The notes beneath the pieces are model-generated. The model did no database searches, was not told the origin of the DNA, and was given only the letters and a program-made list of their open reading frames with translations. The translations under genes and the position numbers were made by a program. A stretch of DNA of 64,000 nt from Patellaria atrata CBS 101060. Taxonomy: Eukaryota; Ascomycota; Dothideomycetes; Patellariales; Patellariaceae. Location: NCBI GenBank assembly GCA_010093705.1, contig MU006090.1:748056-812055 (forward strand), given 5' to 3'. The stretch's first letter is position 1. Each line of letters begins with the position of its first letter. Positions 12,412 to 24,723 of the stretch are shown here, piece by piece.

Positions 12412-13402
12412 AGGGTTGGAGAAGTGTTGGAAAGGTGTTGGTGTGTTATTGTAATAGGGTGGCGCGTTTGCTTTGGATGCAAATAATGTTTTGGTACTTT
12501 GGAATATTACATTTGGGCATATATACAACCGTTACACTCGAATGACTTACCTATGTGTCAGTATCTTAATTCATTAAACTATAGCCTAACCGATCGATCC
12601 GGTAGGTACCGCGGCAAGTGCGGAACCGTTCCATCGCCACGTTCAGCCTTAGAAGATACCAACCGCTTCTTACAAAGTACTTTGTAGCAGGCTTGCTCTC
12701 TCATGATGACAGTGCCGTATGCGAGACCGAGTGGGAATATGCCAGGTATCTCTTACCATATATACTGTACTACCGACAAGAGGTAGATCATCACGGTACC
12801 TTAGAACCTTACACCCTCGTGTGTCCTTGGATAAATCGGGCAGTTGAGTTCTAGTATTGAACGTGTTTATCAGTTCCCAGCGTATTGGTCGAGGTGGGGA
12901 CTTTTGACCCGCTATCGACTGTATTTGTAAGATACAAGTATGTAACGTTAGAAAGAGAATAGGTACCTCAGGTAAGGGCTTTCTTTCTTTGAACAGTTAT
13001 CATGAGGTAAGTACTCAATTTTTCTGAAAGCAGACTCATTTTCCTATTTTTCCTTCTCTATCTTCCAGACTCTCTTCTTTCTTATGGCGGCTGTAGTATA
13101 ATGGGTTGGGAGTACCAGGAGAAGTTAGTTCATCAGTTGAATTTATAGCTTACTGTATGTTTATTTCCACCTATTACGCTACACTTTGTAAGTAAAACTA
13201 GAGCTTAAGGCTACGGTATCGTTCAGCAAGTACCGAGGTCGGGCGGGATTAGGCTCTAATTCCGTGGGCTAAACTCGAACGCCACTGTTTCTTTTTCCTA
13301 ATTGACAATTCGTTTATTACATATGGACTTGCCCTTTTCTACTATCATTTGAAACCTTTCGGCAAAGGTTATCGTTCTTGGTTGCTCCAAAAAAGGTGCT
13401 CA
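12412..13402. other. Intergenic spacer, MFS promoter region
   Basis: 0.99 kb without a supported gene. It holds T-rich tracts at ~13010-13080 and the 14-bp block CCGAGGTCGGGCGG at 13233-13246, which differs by one base from a block upstream of icl1. No RNA gene was recognised. Confidence 0.4.
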
Positions 13403-15423
13403 ATGGCAGCAAATGGCGCTTCCATGGAGGGCAAAAGCTCTACCTCAACATCAACACCACAGGAGAGCTCAGAACCGATTATCGCAGATACAAAAAGGTC
13501 GTTAGCGCGTCCTTCGTCTCGCTCTTCGTCAACCCTATCTTCCGACTTGTCTTCGACGCACTCGACGGATTCTGATTCTTCAAATCAAGACGCCCATTCT
13601 TTGCAGGTATACAACTCGGAACCGGATTGTACCTTGAGCCCTCAGGTATCGAGACAGACATCAAAAAATGCAGTGCCTCTTACTAGACTAGCGACTGGAC
13701 GCTCTACCGCAACGAATGCGACTACCGATCCGAGATATGAGGTCGATTTTGAGGAAGATGATCCTAAGAATCCCAGGAATTGGCCGTTTTGGTATAGGGG
13801 TATCATTATCTTTCTAATTTCGTATTCGACAATGGTAGTGTAAGTGGACTTTTGCGAATTGTAATTGTGATGTTTGGGGACCTGAAAGCTCTTCAAAATC
13901 AATTGAGGCGGCATGCTAACAAAACATTTAGTGTCTGTTATTCCACCTCCTACACCTCAGGCATACCCGGCATGATGTCATCCTTCAACATCAGAAGTGA
14001 GACGGTTGTCGTCTTAGGTATCACCACCTACCTTTGCGGTCTCGCAGCGGGATCCGTGGTTCTAGCACCATTGAGCGAGATGTACGGCCGTCGTCCAGTA
14101 TATCTGGTCTCCATGACTCTCTTCACTATACTCGTCGTCCCTTGCGCACTTGCACCTAATCTCGAAGCTGTCCTGGTATCTCGGTTCTTTGGAGCTTTCT
14201 TCGGCGCTGCAATGATAGGGAATGCGCCTGGTACTGTCAGCGATATTGTACCAGATGAGTGGAGGGCGCTAGCCTTTTCTTGCTGGAGTATTGGACCTAT
14301 GAATGGGCCTGTTATTGGGCCGGTAATTGGTGGATTCGTTTTCCAGTATCTTGGATGGCGGTGGACTAACTGGATTGTCCTTATCATGGGTGGGGCGGCT
14401 TTGGGTTGTATATGTCTCATTAAGGAGACTTATGCTCCTGCTTTGTTGAGACAGCAAGCTGCTAGGAAGAGAAAAGAGACTGGCGATTCGCGATGGTGGT
14501 CACGTTATGATGATAAGGCATCATTTGCTTCGTTGCTCAAACTCAACCTTTCAAGGCCATTTGTAATGGCTTTCACGGAGCCTATATGGTGAGTTCTCCT
14601 CTTCGTTGTCACCTAGCTTGTTTTGAGTTCCAGTTGGATTCCAGACTGACTTAAACCAAGCATTTTCTGGAATCTCTACATCGCCGTCGTCTACGCAGTC
14701 CTCTACCTCTGCTTTGTTGCATATCCAATAATCTTCTCACAAATGCGACACTGGGAACCCGGCTTTGTAGGCCTCGCATATTCCGGCATCGGCTGCGGCA
14801 CCCTCATCGCTATCGTCTGCGAGCCGCTCATCCGGCGAATGATCAACTCGCACGCGCCCGACCCAGAGACTGCACGCGTCCCTCCTGAGGCCATGGTCAG
14901 CATCGTCTGTATCGGTGCCTTCTGTATCCCCATCGGCGAACTCATTTTCGCTTGGACGTGTGCCCCGCACATCCCTTGGATTGCCCCGATTCTGGCCGGG
15001 TTACCGTTTGGCTTTGGGAACGGTGCAGTTTTCATTTACGCGAGTAATTATCTAGTGCATAGCTATGGGATTTATGCGGCGAGTGCGTTGGCGGGGAATG
15101 CGGTGCTGAGGAGTGCGATGGGAGGCACGTTGCCGTTGGCGGGGCCAAAGATGTATGCCACACTAGGACCGGAGTGGGCTGGGACGTTGCTTGGGTTGTT
15201 GGAGCTAGCGCTGGTCCCGATTCCACTTATTTTCTACAGGTATGGGCATAGAATTCGCATGAAGAGTGTGCTTATCAGGCAGATGAGGGATGATCAGGCG
15301 AAGTTGGAGGGGAAGAAGGCGCGGGCGACGGAGAAGTCGAGGCAGAAGGAAGAGATTGAGGATAAGGGGAAGGAGAAAGAGATGGGGTTGGAGAGTAAGG
15401 AGTTGGAACCTGCTGAGGTCTAA
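13403..15423 (+). CDS. MFS multidrug-type transporter (DHA1, 12-TM)
   Basis: Proton-coupled drug/metabolite exporter of the plasma membrane, by family. Three exons, 13403-13839, 13932-14588 and 14661-15423, give 618 aa. A cytosolic Ser/Thr-rich N-terminus of ~110 residues ends in DFEEDDPKNPRNW, the usual lead-in to TM1 in fungal DHA1 exporters. Motif A appears as APLSEMYGRRPVY. GPVIGPVIGGFVFQYLGWRW corresponds to the TM5 motif C region. The second half starts FWNLYIAVVYAVLYLCF after the second intron. The C-terminal tail is strongly charged (K/E repeats). The true start is the ATG at 13403; the frame upstream has only a TTG. The substrate cannot be read from sequence, and there is no biosynthetic cluster next to it. 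The nearest relatives in this family include Tpo1/Flr1-like and cycloheximide-resistance exporters. Confidence 0.9.
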
Positions 15424-16381
15424 GAAACTTGAATTTTTGGTGTTTGGATTTCGGGGTCAGCATAAGCCTTCGGGTTGGATCTTCGGTAAGGCGTTCCGGG
15501 CTGGTAACACATACTCACTGGCGTTTATGGCATGTGTAGCATCGTCGGTTAAGGTAAGATACATATATGGGGTATTGGTTCGATTTCTTTAAATCTTTTC
15601 TGATTATTCTTGGGTTCCAAAGTGGTATTTTCTGTTCTGTTGTATTTCTTGCGATATGGTCTTAGTCATCTTTCCTCTTCTTACTCATAATTTTATATTT
15701 ATCAAAAGCTTATAATTTCAGGCAAAAGATCTTTTTTCACACGTCTATTGGTTATTTTGTCACTGTGGTTGCAAATCTTTCAGTCCAGCTGAATGCGAGG
15801 TTATCGTGGCCGCGTTTCCCCATATCGGCATCTGCTCTCTCTGTTGTGTCTTAATGCTCTCAAACTTTCCTCACCGAGTTATCATCATAGATCAGGACTC
15901 AGTATTCAGGGTCCAGGTCGATCCATAACGAAGCCTTATGGAGTTCGCCAAGCATATCTTTCAGCTTCAACACCAGCCTTTGCTGATTGCAACTCTTTCC
16001 TGCCGTCTTATCCTACGACATGAGAGGTGAAATATCTTTTATTCTTCCTCCACCAACCCGCACGTTCCAGTTGACATCCGTGTGAGTACTATGGGTGCAC
16101 GCACTGATGACGTAAGATTTTTAAAGAGGTTCGAGCTTATTACCGTTTTGGGTCATTCAGCTGAAGCTGACCACTGACCGACCAAATTGACGGTAGAGGG
16201 ACATGAAAGGGCGTCAGTATGAGGTGGGATCACTGTGACTGATATAATACTTATTTATATTTCCTTAACATGCACATATTTCCTAGTTTTTCATACTTTC
16301 GAGTTCTCTTTGCTTTTCAGTATCCAATATCTAGTATCCAGTATTCGGATTGTATAGTCATTCCTAAAGTGGATTCTCAAA
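15424..16381. other. Intergenic spacer
   Basis: 0.96 kb. The open frame running past the MFS stop (15290-15592) is a shadow in another frame. T-rich and pyrimidine-rich stretches lie at 15590-15760 and 16255-16330, just before the next start. No RNA gene, repeat or further coding sequence was recognised. Confidence 0.4.
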
Positions 16382-18835
16382 ATGTCCCCATCATCCTCTG
16401 AAGATGAGCGGCAAACTACCCTTGTCCTTCAACGTGACAGTATCCTCCAAGACATCCTCGACCACGTTGTTGAGCGCTTTGGTGTCACATTCGCCACAGT
16501 CGATTTTACTGCTCTCAAAGAGGAAGTCCTCAGACCTGTGTTGAATCAGACCTTCGACCCCGAGAAACAGATTCGTGGTTTTCTACATGCATTTAGAAAA
16601 ACAATTGCTTTCGAGAAGGCGTTCAGGGAGATCGATGATAAGGAACTAAGAGCTAAGATTGAGGGGTTCATGGATGGGGGGAGTAGTGAAGATGTTGTGG
16701 GCAAGGAAGGGTTCAGCGTAGGAAAGTACAGGAGTCCAGGCGTTAAGCATCATTTTTCACTCCTGGAGAAGTTGAGGGATTTGGTGGTGGGCGGGACTGA
16801 ATTTAAGGAGAAGGTGGAGGAGTTCTTTGGGGTTGGGGATGATGTGGTTCTGAAGAGGCATCTGGAGAAGTTGCCGGTTTATGAGGATAAAGTGGGGAAG
16901 CAGGTTGTTGAGGTATGTTCTTGGCTTGACATCCAAATCTTAAGACTGGCTATGATCTAGTTGCTGACGGAGGTGATGATAGGTATATTCTCATGTGCCG
17001 TTCTCAAATTGGGGTCAGTCGGTGCACAATACACCCAAATACACCTTCCTCCCGACTACTACAACCGGCGTCCAGAACATCGTCCTCTTCGCCCAGGAAA
17101 GCGATCTCCGCGTTCGTTGCGGTGGATACAGACACTCCTGGGCCAATATCTTTGGCGAAACCGGCGAGATTTTTATCTCATTCGTCGGGTTGGAGCAAGT
17201 CACTACCCTCCCTGATCCTATGAGCATTCAACCAGGGAATTATACCGGCCAAGGTGTCCCGGATCTCAAGACTATCGAGCTGAAAGAGCATACGACCGAG
17301 GGTAAGAGACTATGCAGAGTCGGTGTCGCAGTCACGAACGAAGATTTCCGCCGCTGGGCCATCCACAACGGCACCTGGGCTCTACCGGTCGACGTCATTT
17401 TGGTCGAAGTTACAATCGGAGGCGTCAATGGTCCCATTTGTCATGGTGCAGGCAGACGACATAAGACTATCTCGGACTACGTCCGTAGGATCGAGTATGT
17501 AGACTGTAATGGCAAGCTCCAGATGGTGGAAGACGAGAAGTGGATCAGAACCGCGGCGGGAGCGTTCGGCTTGCTAGGCGTCGTGACGCACATCACCTTC
17601 GAGCTAGACGAGATGACCTACGCCGTCATGGAGCCGAGGAAGGTGGATATCGGACTCGCCATCCCACCACTCAGCAAACACGATATCCCGCCGGAGTTGC
17701 GCGCAGATTGGTGGGATGACGAAAATGCAGATGAGATGATAGAAAAGGCAAACGTAGAGTTTGAGAGAAGGGCGCAGGACGACTATTACAGCGAGGTAAG
17801 CTCTCCTGCTTTTTTTTTTCTTTTCTTTTCCCATTTCCCTTTAACTTCAAACCCATTTCCCCCATTCGACAAGAGGAGCAACATTAATCCAAACGTGATG
17901 AACAGTGGTTCTGGTTCACCTACCAACAACGCGCCTGGATCAACACCTGGAACACCATCCCCCTTCCCCCCCGCTCCTCCCCCCCTCCAGCAAACTTCCA
18001 CCCCGAGTACCCGACCCCCTCCCAAACCTTCCTGCAGTGGCTCGAGGGCTGGCTCGGCGGCGTCCTAACTTCCCACCCCTTCTTCAACGCCCTCCCAGGC
18101 TTCTGGCAAGCCCAGCTCCTCGCGACGATGGGCATGGCGGCGCTCCCGCCCCGCTTCGGCGAGGACGAAACGCCGACCATCGTCACGCCGTTGTGTAATG
18201 CGTTGCACTTCCGCCGCGGGGTGCAGAATATGCGCGTCCGGGACATGGAGGTGCAGATCCCGATCCCGGGGAAGAAAAGTCGGAGCGATGGTGGCCAGGA
18301 AGAGGAAGTACCGGACTGGTCTACGGTGCGAAGAGCGTGGTGGGATGCGATCAATCTGACGTACGCCACCGCGAGGGAATCGGATAATCCGCTCGACCCG
18401 GAGACCCCGATGCGACTTACCCTCGAGCTGAGAATTATGGGTGGCTCTGATATCCTCCTCGCCCCCCAGCGGGGAAACAGACACGGGACAGCGAGTATCG
18501 AAGTCCTGTCCCTCCCTGATGCCGTCGCGGATGAGGAGTGGAGCGTTTTTTGTCAGCGGCTGGCGGATCGCTGGGGGAAGCTGGCGCCGGAGGGACGGGT
18601 GAGGCCGCATTGGGCGAAGGAGTGGGAGGGGTTGAGGTTTGGGGGGATGGGAACTGGGGATGGTGGGGTCGGACGAGGGGCCAGGGAGTGGGCGAGGGAG
18701 GTCGCGTATAAGGATGCGTTGGTGGAGTGGAGGGGGGTTGTGGAGGAGATGGGACGGAGTATGGGGTGGGGGTTAGGTGAGGTTGAAAGACGGTTTGGGG
18801 GCGGTGTGATGGGGGAGGTTGTTTGGGGAAGATGA
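16382..18835 (+). CDS. FAD-dependent oxidoreductase, D-arabinono-1,4-lactone oxidase-like
   Basis: Three exons, 16382-16912, 16983-17795 and 17906-18835, give 757 aa. An N-terminal ~170-residue helical region precedes a PCMH-type FAD-binding domain. That domain shows NTPKYTFLPTTTTGVQNIV and RVRCGGYRHSW; the His in GYRHS is at the position that carries covalent FAD in lactone oxidases. HGAGRRHKTISDYV and the GAFGLLGVVTHI stretch complete it. RPHWAK (~681-686) near the C-terminus matches the HWxK signature of the arabinono-/gulonolactone oxidase family. The protein is about 200 residues longer than yeast Alo1 and lacks its transmembrane segment, so it is probably one of the long fungal paralogues rather than the erythroascorbate enzyme itself. 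The last exon is markedly GC-rich and G-biased. Substrate unknown. Confidence 0.85.
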
Positions 18836-19381
18836 GCGTTCTTGTTGTTTTGGGGGAAAGGGGTGGGATAGGAATATCGGGGTTGAATTGGTGACCGTAT
18901 CATTTGTTTTAGGCTTCGAGGGGCTGGTAACGGATACTGTATCCCGCTTCTATCATCCAGTTTTTTTGCGATATTGAGATTTTGGGCGTAGATCAGACCT
19001 CGTTCGCCCTGTTCATTCTCGTTCTCGTTACTGGTTTTCACACAGGGCTATCCGAGTCCCAACTCCACTCCTAAGCAAAACCTCACAGTCAAACCCACCG
19101 GAAAATCATACATTTAAAATTCATCATTAGTATCTCACTCACTATACTATCTACATTCATATCCTACAACCTAGGTAAGCTACAGCTCTGGCCCCTATCC
19201 ATGGCGGGAAGCCAGAGTCAGGAGAGAATCAGACCGGACAACAAGTGGCGATATGCACTACCGTACCACAACCTCCACTTACGCAGAACTAAACAATTTC
19301 ACAGCGAGGAATGGAAGGTGAAAACGCTCCTTTGAGAGCTGGGAGTCGAGGCCAGAAACCAGAAACGCCGATTAGGGGGTA
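18836..19381. other. Convergent 3' spacer
   Basis: 546 bp between the ends of two genes that face each other. It presumably holds both 3' untranslated regions. No repeat, RNA gene or coding sequence was recognised. Confidence 0.4.
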
Positions 19382-22352
19382 TCAAACACCACGGAACTAG
19401 TTTCTTGTTAGCACACAGCAACCAAATGCTTCCCGCTCCCCAAGGCAAAGAAAGAAAATCAAACTCACCATCCTAACAACTAAAAACCAACAAGCGCCCA
19501 CGAACCTAAAAGCGCTTAAACCAGCGACACTCCACAGGACAACCTTCATGTAAATATTGACCCTGCGATTCCTCTCCGCGTCCTCGTCCTCTGGTTCGAT
19601 TTTAAAGCTCGCGCCGGCGCCCTTAAGCACGACGGCGCAGAGGCCCAGGTTGCAAAACATCCAAAGCAGGACAACGGCGCTGCGGAAGCCCTTATAATAA
19701 TCCTCCTGCTTATCGCTCGCGCTGGGGACTTTCTTGGGGGGAGCCCACTTGGTGGCGAAGGCGCGGAGTTCGGCTTCATACTGTGTGTTGAGATCCGCAT
19801 CGTCGCTCGGGGCGTCGACGTCTATTTTGCCGCCGGGTTTTGTGGTGACGGAGGGGAGCTTGTCTGGTTTATCGTCGCCTTTGGTGCCCCAGGTGATGTC
19901 ATGGGTGTTGCAGAAGGCGTAGACGTTGAGGATGTTGATGTAGGTGGGCGTCATGAGGAGGTATTGGAGGAAGGAGGTGACCATGTGCCAGGGATCGAGG
20001 AAGAGGATTGAGACGACGACGTAGAGGATGTAGGTTGAGAGCATGGAGACGATGAGGGTGAAGAAAAGCTGGTTGGTGAAGAGGTCAGAGAGCTTGAATT
20101 CGCCGTCTGCGAGCTCAGTTTTCACAGAGATGACGGTGATGTAGATGGAGGCGAACAGGAGATAGCTGGGAATGGTCAGTGATCTTGTTCGTGAACCTTG
20201 GTGGAGAGACTTACGCCATGATAATCGCCCAGAAGTAGACCATCGACATGTAAAACTTATTGGAACCTTGAGGTCTGTTTCCTAGTGCGAGAACGAAACA
20301 GGTGATGAGAACAGCTATATAAGTAAACTCAAAGACCACAGCGAGGATTTTTCCAGCTGTCTTGAGGAGATTGTCGGCACCGAGAGATTCTGTCAAGATC
20401 CGGAAGACCAGGAAGAAGTTACCAATAGCGAACCAAGCGAAGATCATACTAATACTCTGGTAGATGAACTCTATTATAAAGGCCATCTTTCTCAAGAACG
20501 AGTGTCCACTCCGGAAGATTTGATGGGACTTAGCGAGAGCATAGACAGCGGCAAAGAAACTACCGTTCAACCATCGACGACGTTGTAAGATGAAGTCAGC
20601 CATTTCAGTCGGTACATCCGTCTCACCAGTAGCCGATTTGACGTATTGTAGAATCCAGTGGCAGTTTCGTTTAGCGACAAGCTCAAAACAGAGGATACGA
20701 TCTTCCGCGAGATACATGTTGGCTGTGAAAATACCAGCATTCGCACCATGCATCTTTTCCCCTGCAAAGTACTTCTCCAGAGGTCCATTTCCGGTCTTAT
20801 CATTTTGCAAGGCCACATAGCGGTAAGCTGAGAATGCACCAGGTAAGACAGAAATGAATCCGAAAGCAGATTCGAGAGGCTTATCCAGAATATTGCTCAT
20901 CTTGTACTCGAAGTTCTGTGTTGCTACTAGAGGATTAAGCAATTTCTTGCCTCCCTCCAACATAGCTTTGATCTCACCGCAAGCGCCGGCACACATTGGT
21001 TCCACGTCAAACGCTTTCCAGAGCTGGTAAATAGAATCTTTTCCAGGTTTGGTACCTGCGTCGATAAGTACGCAGATGTTTGGATCGAGGACACTTCCAA
21101 AGGCCTGGAAAAACCAACGATGAGAGTTAATCTTCTTTTGATTCTTTTCCTTCAAACAAAAGAGCATCTGAACTGGGACGGTGCCCTTTTTAACCTGTAC
21201 GACGTTTTTCTTTACCTCTAGTGTCATTTGGGTAGTGTACTATATGTACTATTAGTATTGCTCGTCTCGAATCTTGTTAATTTACTAACCTCGTAAATAT
21301 GAGCTGTCACATCCTTGCCGTTAACTTGTTGCTTTGCGATTCCATCTTGGTAAACACCCATAGCAGCAAGCACGGCCCTGGTTCGAGGATTGATCTTCGC
21401 ACGACCATCGCTGACCACGCATACAACGATCTTTTTCCAAGCATCTTTACCCCAAGTTTTGCTATTGGTCCTCGAGTTCATATACTCAATGTTTTTAATA
21501 ACACCGCTCATGGTCCTAGCGAAAAGCTCGTCTTCTTCATTATACATTGTAACAACAATAAAAAGTTCGGTGTGCCTAGGTTTCGCGAACAGTCTCTGGC
21601 GTAGGGTGAACCTCTCTTCATAAAAGTTGGCTGGATCGCAAGTAGCGGCTGAATACCTCATGTGTGTGAATTCATCTCTCTCCGGGGGTTCTGCATGGGG
21701 AACCTGGTTAAGGAGACGGGGTGGAATTGGGCAATCGAGCACCAAGTTGCCATTGAAAAGTTGTACTTCTTTAACAGTCTTCCAGCGCCTAATAGGAGCC
21801 GCTTTCCTAGCGGGCACGGGCTGATCTGCGAATGGTCCCTCTGGGTGCTCATCGACAGGAGTAGGCGCTGAGTGCGGGTCTGGCCCGTAACCTGGTCCTG
21901 TCTCGAGCATTGGTTTATTATCATCTTCATCCTGCCAATAATGTGGGCGATCGTCGTGTGGTGAGGGATTATAAGGTTGGTTGAAGTAGGCATCGTGGTG
22001 TTCAGTTGGGTTAATGGTGTAATCATCATGGCGCGGGGGATATATTTGTTCTGGGTGTGGAGAATATCGGTGATCTTGTTCGTATTGTTCATTGTGTCCG
22101 TATGAGTTGTTGATATTCTCGACCGAGTACTGTAGAATCAGACCATATTAGCTTTTGTAACATAATCAGGAGCTCAATTAAGCTTACGGTTGGTTGCGCC
22201 TGTAATCGATCTCCTGGCGTTCCTGGACCTGGACCTGGACCCATAGGAATTTCTAAGGGTCTTCCTGCTCTATCATCCAGCTGATATTGTTCGAACGGAT
22301 TGCCAGGAGAAGGTGTGCGGTGTGGTTGCGGTTGCGGTCGTCGATTATCCAT
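19382..22352 (-). CDS. Class III chitin synthase
   Basis: Polymerises UDP-GlcNAc into chitin at the plasma membrane (GT2). Five exons on the minus strand: 22352-22188, 22129-21290, 21239-20215, 20165-19469 and 19396-19382. They give 913 aa. A ~170-residue Pro/Tyr/His-rich N-terminus is followed by the catalytic region: [38 protein letters not shown], the LIDAGTKPG block, [11 protein letters not shown] (~513) and QRRRWLNGS (~554-562). Several membrane segments follow, including [20 protein letters not shown]. The last exon encodes only FRGV-stop, which completes the family ending WFLVVRMFRGV; without it the frame would run on into intron sequence. [22 protein letters not shown] and the [12 protein letters not shown] context point to class III rather than classes I/II. 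The class assignment is from memory of the family; the enzyme type is firm. Confidence 0.93.
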
Positions 22353-23619
22353 TCTGTAGTCGTCGTCGTCGTGATACCCACCACCTTGGGATCCTAAAGT
22401 AAACTTAATTAGATGTCGCCTGTAGAAAGTTTACTCAGGCTTCACTAGATGAAAGAAGAGAAGGAAGTTCGGAGACAAAAACGCGGTTTCACACATTCAC
22501 CAGAATCTAAGGTACTGAGCCCCCTAGCCGCGTGGAATGTGACATCTTGATAAATATCGTCTATATTTGCGCCTACTCTTAACTCCTCCCGACCTTGTTC
22601 GCCTTTCATGCTTCGTAACTTTCCACTTCTTTGTTCCCTGGGGGAAAAAAAAAAAGGTGAAAGACGTACCTAGGCGGTCGTAGGACATAATTAATGGGCG
22701 ACAGAAGCTCCCCTGTGCTTTTGCTTAGACGCGCAAGAGTAAAGGTATTCAGGGTACTGTACGCAATGAATGCTTGTTATATTTTGTCCGTTCGAGAGGA
22801 GAAGTTTCGCCGTCGCGAGCCAAACTGGTAATTATTGAGGAGCGTTCAAGCTTACTGGGAGGTGTTTCAGGAGGATGCGGGAGAGGTGATACAGTACTGT
22901 ATTCAATGTTTACCTCCGTGACCGAGGCTCAGAACACCCAACAACGAGCCAGTACGTGCACAAGAGGGAATTATTAAGAGGAGAAGAGTCGCAGAGCAAA
23001 ATTCTACCAAGTTCAAAGCAGCTGTCTTCACCCTTCAGCCCCAGACGCTTAACTCTCCAGCCTTGCCCGTTGTCATGTTTGCAGAGCCACCAAGTTTTAG
23101 AGGCGCAAGATGGCCAAGCATATGCCAGAACTACCTTAGTTCTATCAATCCCAGGTGAAACTCGACGCATCCCTACCATCGCTACACCAATTATTATTAT
23201 TGATTGACCACCTGCCCTGCCCATCCCTTCTACTAAGGTACCGTACGTTCCGTATAGAAGTCTCTCAGCAATTGCGCCTCAACTCCCCGCTTCATACCGT
23301 CGCCTTTAGCGATCCATAGCAATGAGAGCAATCAGTACAGGGAAGCGTTCCGATTAATAGTAAAGAGGTACAGTACATATTAACTGTTGTGTCACCCAGG
23401 ACGCGTTTAACCGACATCAGTAATCCGTGTTGCTAATTTCGGACGGCCTTACAGTAGAATAGTAAGAAAGTGACATGTTCTTCCTCCATTCCTGCTGCCC
23501 TCAAGGTCCCCTTTCAGATTCTCGAACAAAGCCGCTCCGGGTTCAGCTGGGCGTTTGCCAAGTCACTTGCTGAGGAGAACCTCTTCCTGATACGGCATCG
23601 TCAACGATCCAGGATCCAT
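22353..23619. other. Divergent spacer, chitin synthase side
   Basis: Upstream region of the chitin synthase gene. It contains a poly-A run at ~22646-22656, GTACTGTAC at 22754-22762, the palindrome ACAGTACTGT at 22891-22900 and GTACAGTAC at 23368-23376. Open frames at 22774-23224 overlap on both strands without family resemblance. Nothing else was recognised. Confidence 0.4.
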
Positions 23620-23661
23620 AATGAAGAATCTAGAATGAAGAATCTAGAATGAAGAATCCAG
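23620..23661. repeat. 14-bp tandem repeat, three copies
   Basis: Three head-to-tail copies of AATGAAGAATCTAG, the third with one change (CCAG end). An AT-rich tail of related words (GAATTCAAAATTC, AAACTTCCAAATTC) follows. It lies ~230 bp before the larger triplicated repeat. Confidence 0.85.
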
Positions 23662-23894
23662 AATTCAAAATTCAAACTTCCAAATTCAGATTCCTTGCTT
23701 CTTAGATTCTCATCGGTGCTTTTCGAACTCAGCGCGGGTAACGTGATAATGATGGATGAATATACAATTGTAGATTTTTCTGGCTAGCGAATTCTGGTTA
23801 GGGCGGGCCAGATTTCTAAGCTTATCTTATCGGTCGATCTCTCAAACTTAGGCCCTCAATTACGATTGTTCTTTAAACGCCTGGTTTTTTTTTT

Positions 23895-24470
23895 TGGTCT
23901 TTTGCCTAACTGTTAGAAAAGAAGGAATCTGATATAATATCTAGAAACTCCGCGAAAAATTTCGAAGAATGATGTGCGATATGAATTTTCGGAAAAAAGT
24001 TCACTTTCTCTTAACGAGAGGAGAGACGGGGAGAGGCACGAGGTCGCAGTGAATTCGAAATCTTGGCATAAGTTTTTGGATGTATGAACGCTTTTATTCT
24101 TTGAAAGACGTGATTTTCTTTGGTCCTCTACTTAACCGTTAGTAAATGTATAATTCAATATGCATATCTGAGATCTCCCCGAAAATTCTCGAAGATTGAT
24201 GTGCGATATGAATTTTTCGAAGTTCATTTCCTCTTAACGAGAGGAGCCGTCATGTTGGGGAGGCGCGCGATTCGAAATCTTGGCATAAGTTGTTCAAACA
24301 TTTCTTGCTCAAACAAAGTACAAGAACTTTTTTGACCTTTTGCTTAACCGTTAGTAAATTTATACTTTAATATAAATATCTAACATCGTCGCGAAAAATG
24401 TCGAAGATTCATGTGAGATATGACCTTTTGGATGAGAAGTTCAGTTTCTCATCTGGATGTGACGAGAGGG
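23895..24470. repeat. Three diverged tandem copies of a ~215-bp non-coding unit
   Basis: Copies begin near 23895, 24122 and 24334. Shared blocks, in the same order, are CTTTTGCCTAACTGTTAG (copies 2 and 3: CTTAACCGTTAGTAAAT), a GCGAAAAATTTCGAAGA-like word, GATGTGCGATATGAATTTT (23971, 24199; degenerate at 24411), CTCTTAACGAGAGGAG (24008 and 24231) and ATTCGAAATCTTGGCATAAG (24053 and 24270). Copy 3 lacks the last block and is cut short at ~24470. No open frame spans them. The blocks contain small inverted repeats such as CTCT-TAACG-AGAG. They end ~250 bp before the tyrosine phosphatase start. Function unknown. Confidence 0.85.
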
Positions 24471-24723
24471 AAAAGTGAAGACGCGAAGAAAAGTCGCGTC
24501 GGCTTGACGTCGGGTTCCACGATCATATCGATAAGCAGGGCATCAATTCTACCTACCTTAAAACCAACTAGAGCCGGGCCATACTTTTGTACCATACCTT
24601 AGACTCTGGCGGCTCCAAACACCACAGCTAGATACAAAATTATCCGGTACATACAATACTATACAGTCCCACGCATCGCCTTGTTCCAAACCGCCCCTCC
24701 ACTCCTCCCAGCCCTATCCTACA

